From an uncultured Hyphomonadaceae bacterium (GTDB lineage Bacteria > Pseudomonadota > Alphaproteobacteria > Caulobacterales > Hyphomonadaceae): 5,785 nucleotides of DNA. Below the pieces are notes generated by a model that did not search any database, was not told the origin of the DNA, and worked only from the letters and a program-made list of their open reading frames with translations. The position numbers and the translations under genes were made by a program. The DNA lies in contig CALLCD010000123.1 in assembly GCA_938049795.1 (NCBI GenBank), forward strand, positions 1-5,785. Reading direction: 5' to 3'. Each line of letters opens with the position of its first letter. Positions within the stretch are counted from its first letter, which is position 1. Shown in pieces: positions 5,229-5,785 of this stretch.

Positions 5229-5785
5229 AGATATCCGAACAGTATCCGATAGAGCGTTTCGCGCGCCTGACGCTCCTGCTGCTCACGCGCGGCATTATTC
5301 AAATCGTCCGACAGGATGATGGCATCGCCAAGCGCCTCATTGTCCATTTCACCATTGATAATATCGTTCGAGCGCGCGAGCCGTCCATCAAGATCTTCCA
5401 TGAACAGGCCTTCGAGCTCCGAGATTTCAGAATCAAAGGCTGCAAACTCGATATTGTCGCGCATTTCGACGAGCGAGGCGGCATAGTCGGTAATGGCTGG
5501 CCCGAAGACCGCGTCCTGATCGGCTTCGAGCCGGTAGAGCACATCGGCCAGAACTTGCCGCAGGAAGAGCGCATCCTCGGCGATCACCGCGTTGAACTCG
5601 GCATTGGCAAGGCTCGGGTCAAAGGCTTCAAGGCTGGACGCCTGACCCGCAATGAAGGTGTCGCAGTTCTGGCTGAACTCGATCAGATGCGCCATTTGGG
5701 CGACCGCGATACTGGGCGCGGCCTGACGCAGGACCGGATTGGCGATGCCTTCGATGATGTCGGCAATGGGCGTATCGGGCGCGAC
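5225..5785 (-). CDS. Unrecognised acidic helical protein, C-terminal part (5' end outside the window)
   Basis: The frame is open from the right edge to a TGA at 5227-5225, giving 186 visible residues. An internal ATG at 5695 is probably not the start, because the same frame continues without a stop for 30 more codons to the edge. The visible part has no transmembrane segment or signal peptide. It is rich in Asp, Glu, Ala and Leu and looks like a series of amphipathic helices, for example around the segments LFLRQVLADVLYRLEADQD and SEISELEGLFMEDLDGRL. It ends in a basic, then hydrophobic tail (QARETLYRILFGYL). There is one cysteine (SQNCDTF). Its stop overlaps the start of the first vWA gene in an ATGA, so it is translationally coupled to the system and probably part of it. 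I do not recognise the family. A helical scaffold or cytoplasmic regulator is possible, but that is only a guess. Confidence 0.75.
   Translation of the reverse strand, partial: VAPDTPIADIIEGIANPVLRQAAPSIAVAQMAHLIEFSQNCDTFIAGQASSLEAFDPSLANAEFNAVIAEDALFLRQVLADVLYRLEADQDAVFGPAITDYAASLVEMRDNIEFAAFDSEISELEGLFMEDLDGRLARSNDIINGEMDNEALGDAIILSDDLNNAAREQQERQARETLYRILFGYL

Overview
All six supported genes in this GC-rich window lie on the minus strand and read from right to left, tightly packed. They look like one transcription unit that starts beyond the right edge and continues beyond the left edge. The base composition, the very short gaps and the envelope-type proteins (MotA/TolQ/ExbB family, signal peptide, single-anchor periplasmic proteins) suggest a Gram-negative, probably alphaproteobacterial, chromosome. 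That assignment is an impression, because no rRNA, tRNA or marker gene is present. There are no mobile elements, CRISPR arrays, RNA genes or clear terminators.

Layout in order of transcription: (1) 5785-5225, C-terminal part of an acidic helical protein I do not recognise; (2) 5228-4278, a membrane-anchored von Willebrand factor A (vWA) protein with an intact MIDAS metal site; (3) 4281-3295, its paralog, with the same anchor but a broken MIDAS; (4) 3270-2509, a four-helix MotA/TolQ/ExbB-type proton-channel subunit; (5) 2498-936, a single-anchor protein with four YL-P-G-H type helical repeats and a C-terminal SUMF1/formylglycine-generating-enzyme-like domain lacking the catalytic cysteine pair; (6) 854 to beyond position 1, a secreted Gly/Gln-rich low-complexity protein. 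Genes 1/2 and 2/3 overlap by four bases (ATGA), and genes 4 and 5 are about 10 bases apart.

The main observation is that both vWA proteins start with a MotB/TolR/ExbD-like transmembrane helix. It carries one acidic residue at its cytoplasmic end in the motif LDLFAAALGAF or IDLFAAAMGAF, and the gene next door encodes a matching MotA/TolQ-type channel. I infer an ion-driven envelope machine in which vWA domains, one metal-competent and one degenerate, replace the peptidoglycan-binding OmpA domain of MotB or the small periplasmic domain of TolR/ExbD. The SUMF1-like repeat protein and the Gly/Gln-rich secreted protein would be periplasmic partners. The biological job (transport, envelope maintenance, surface assembly or defence) cannot be read from this window.
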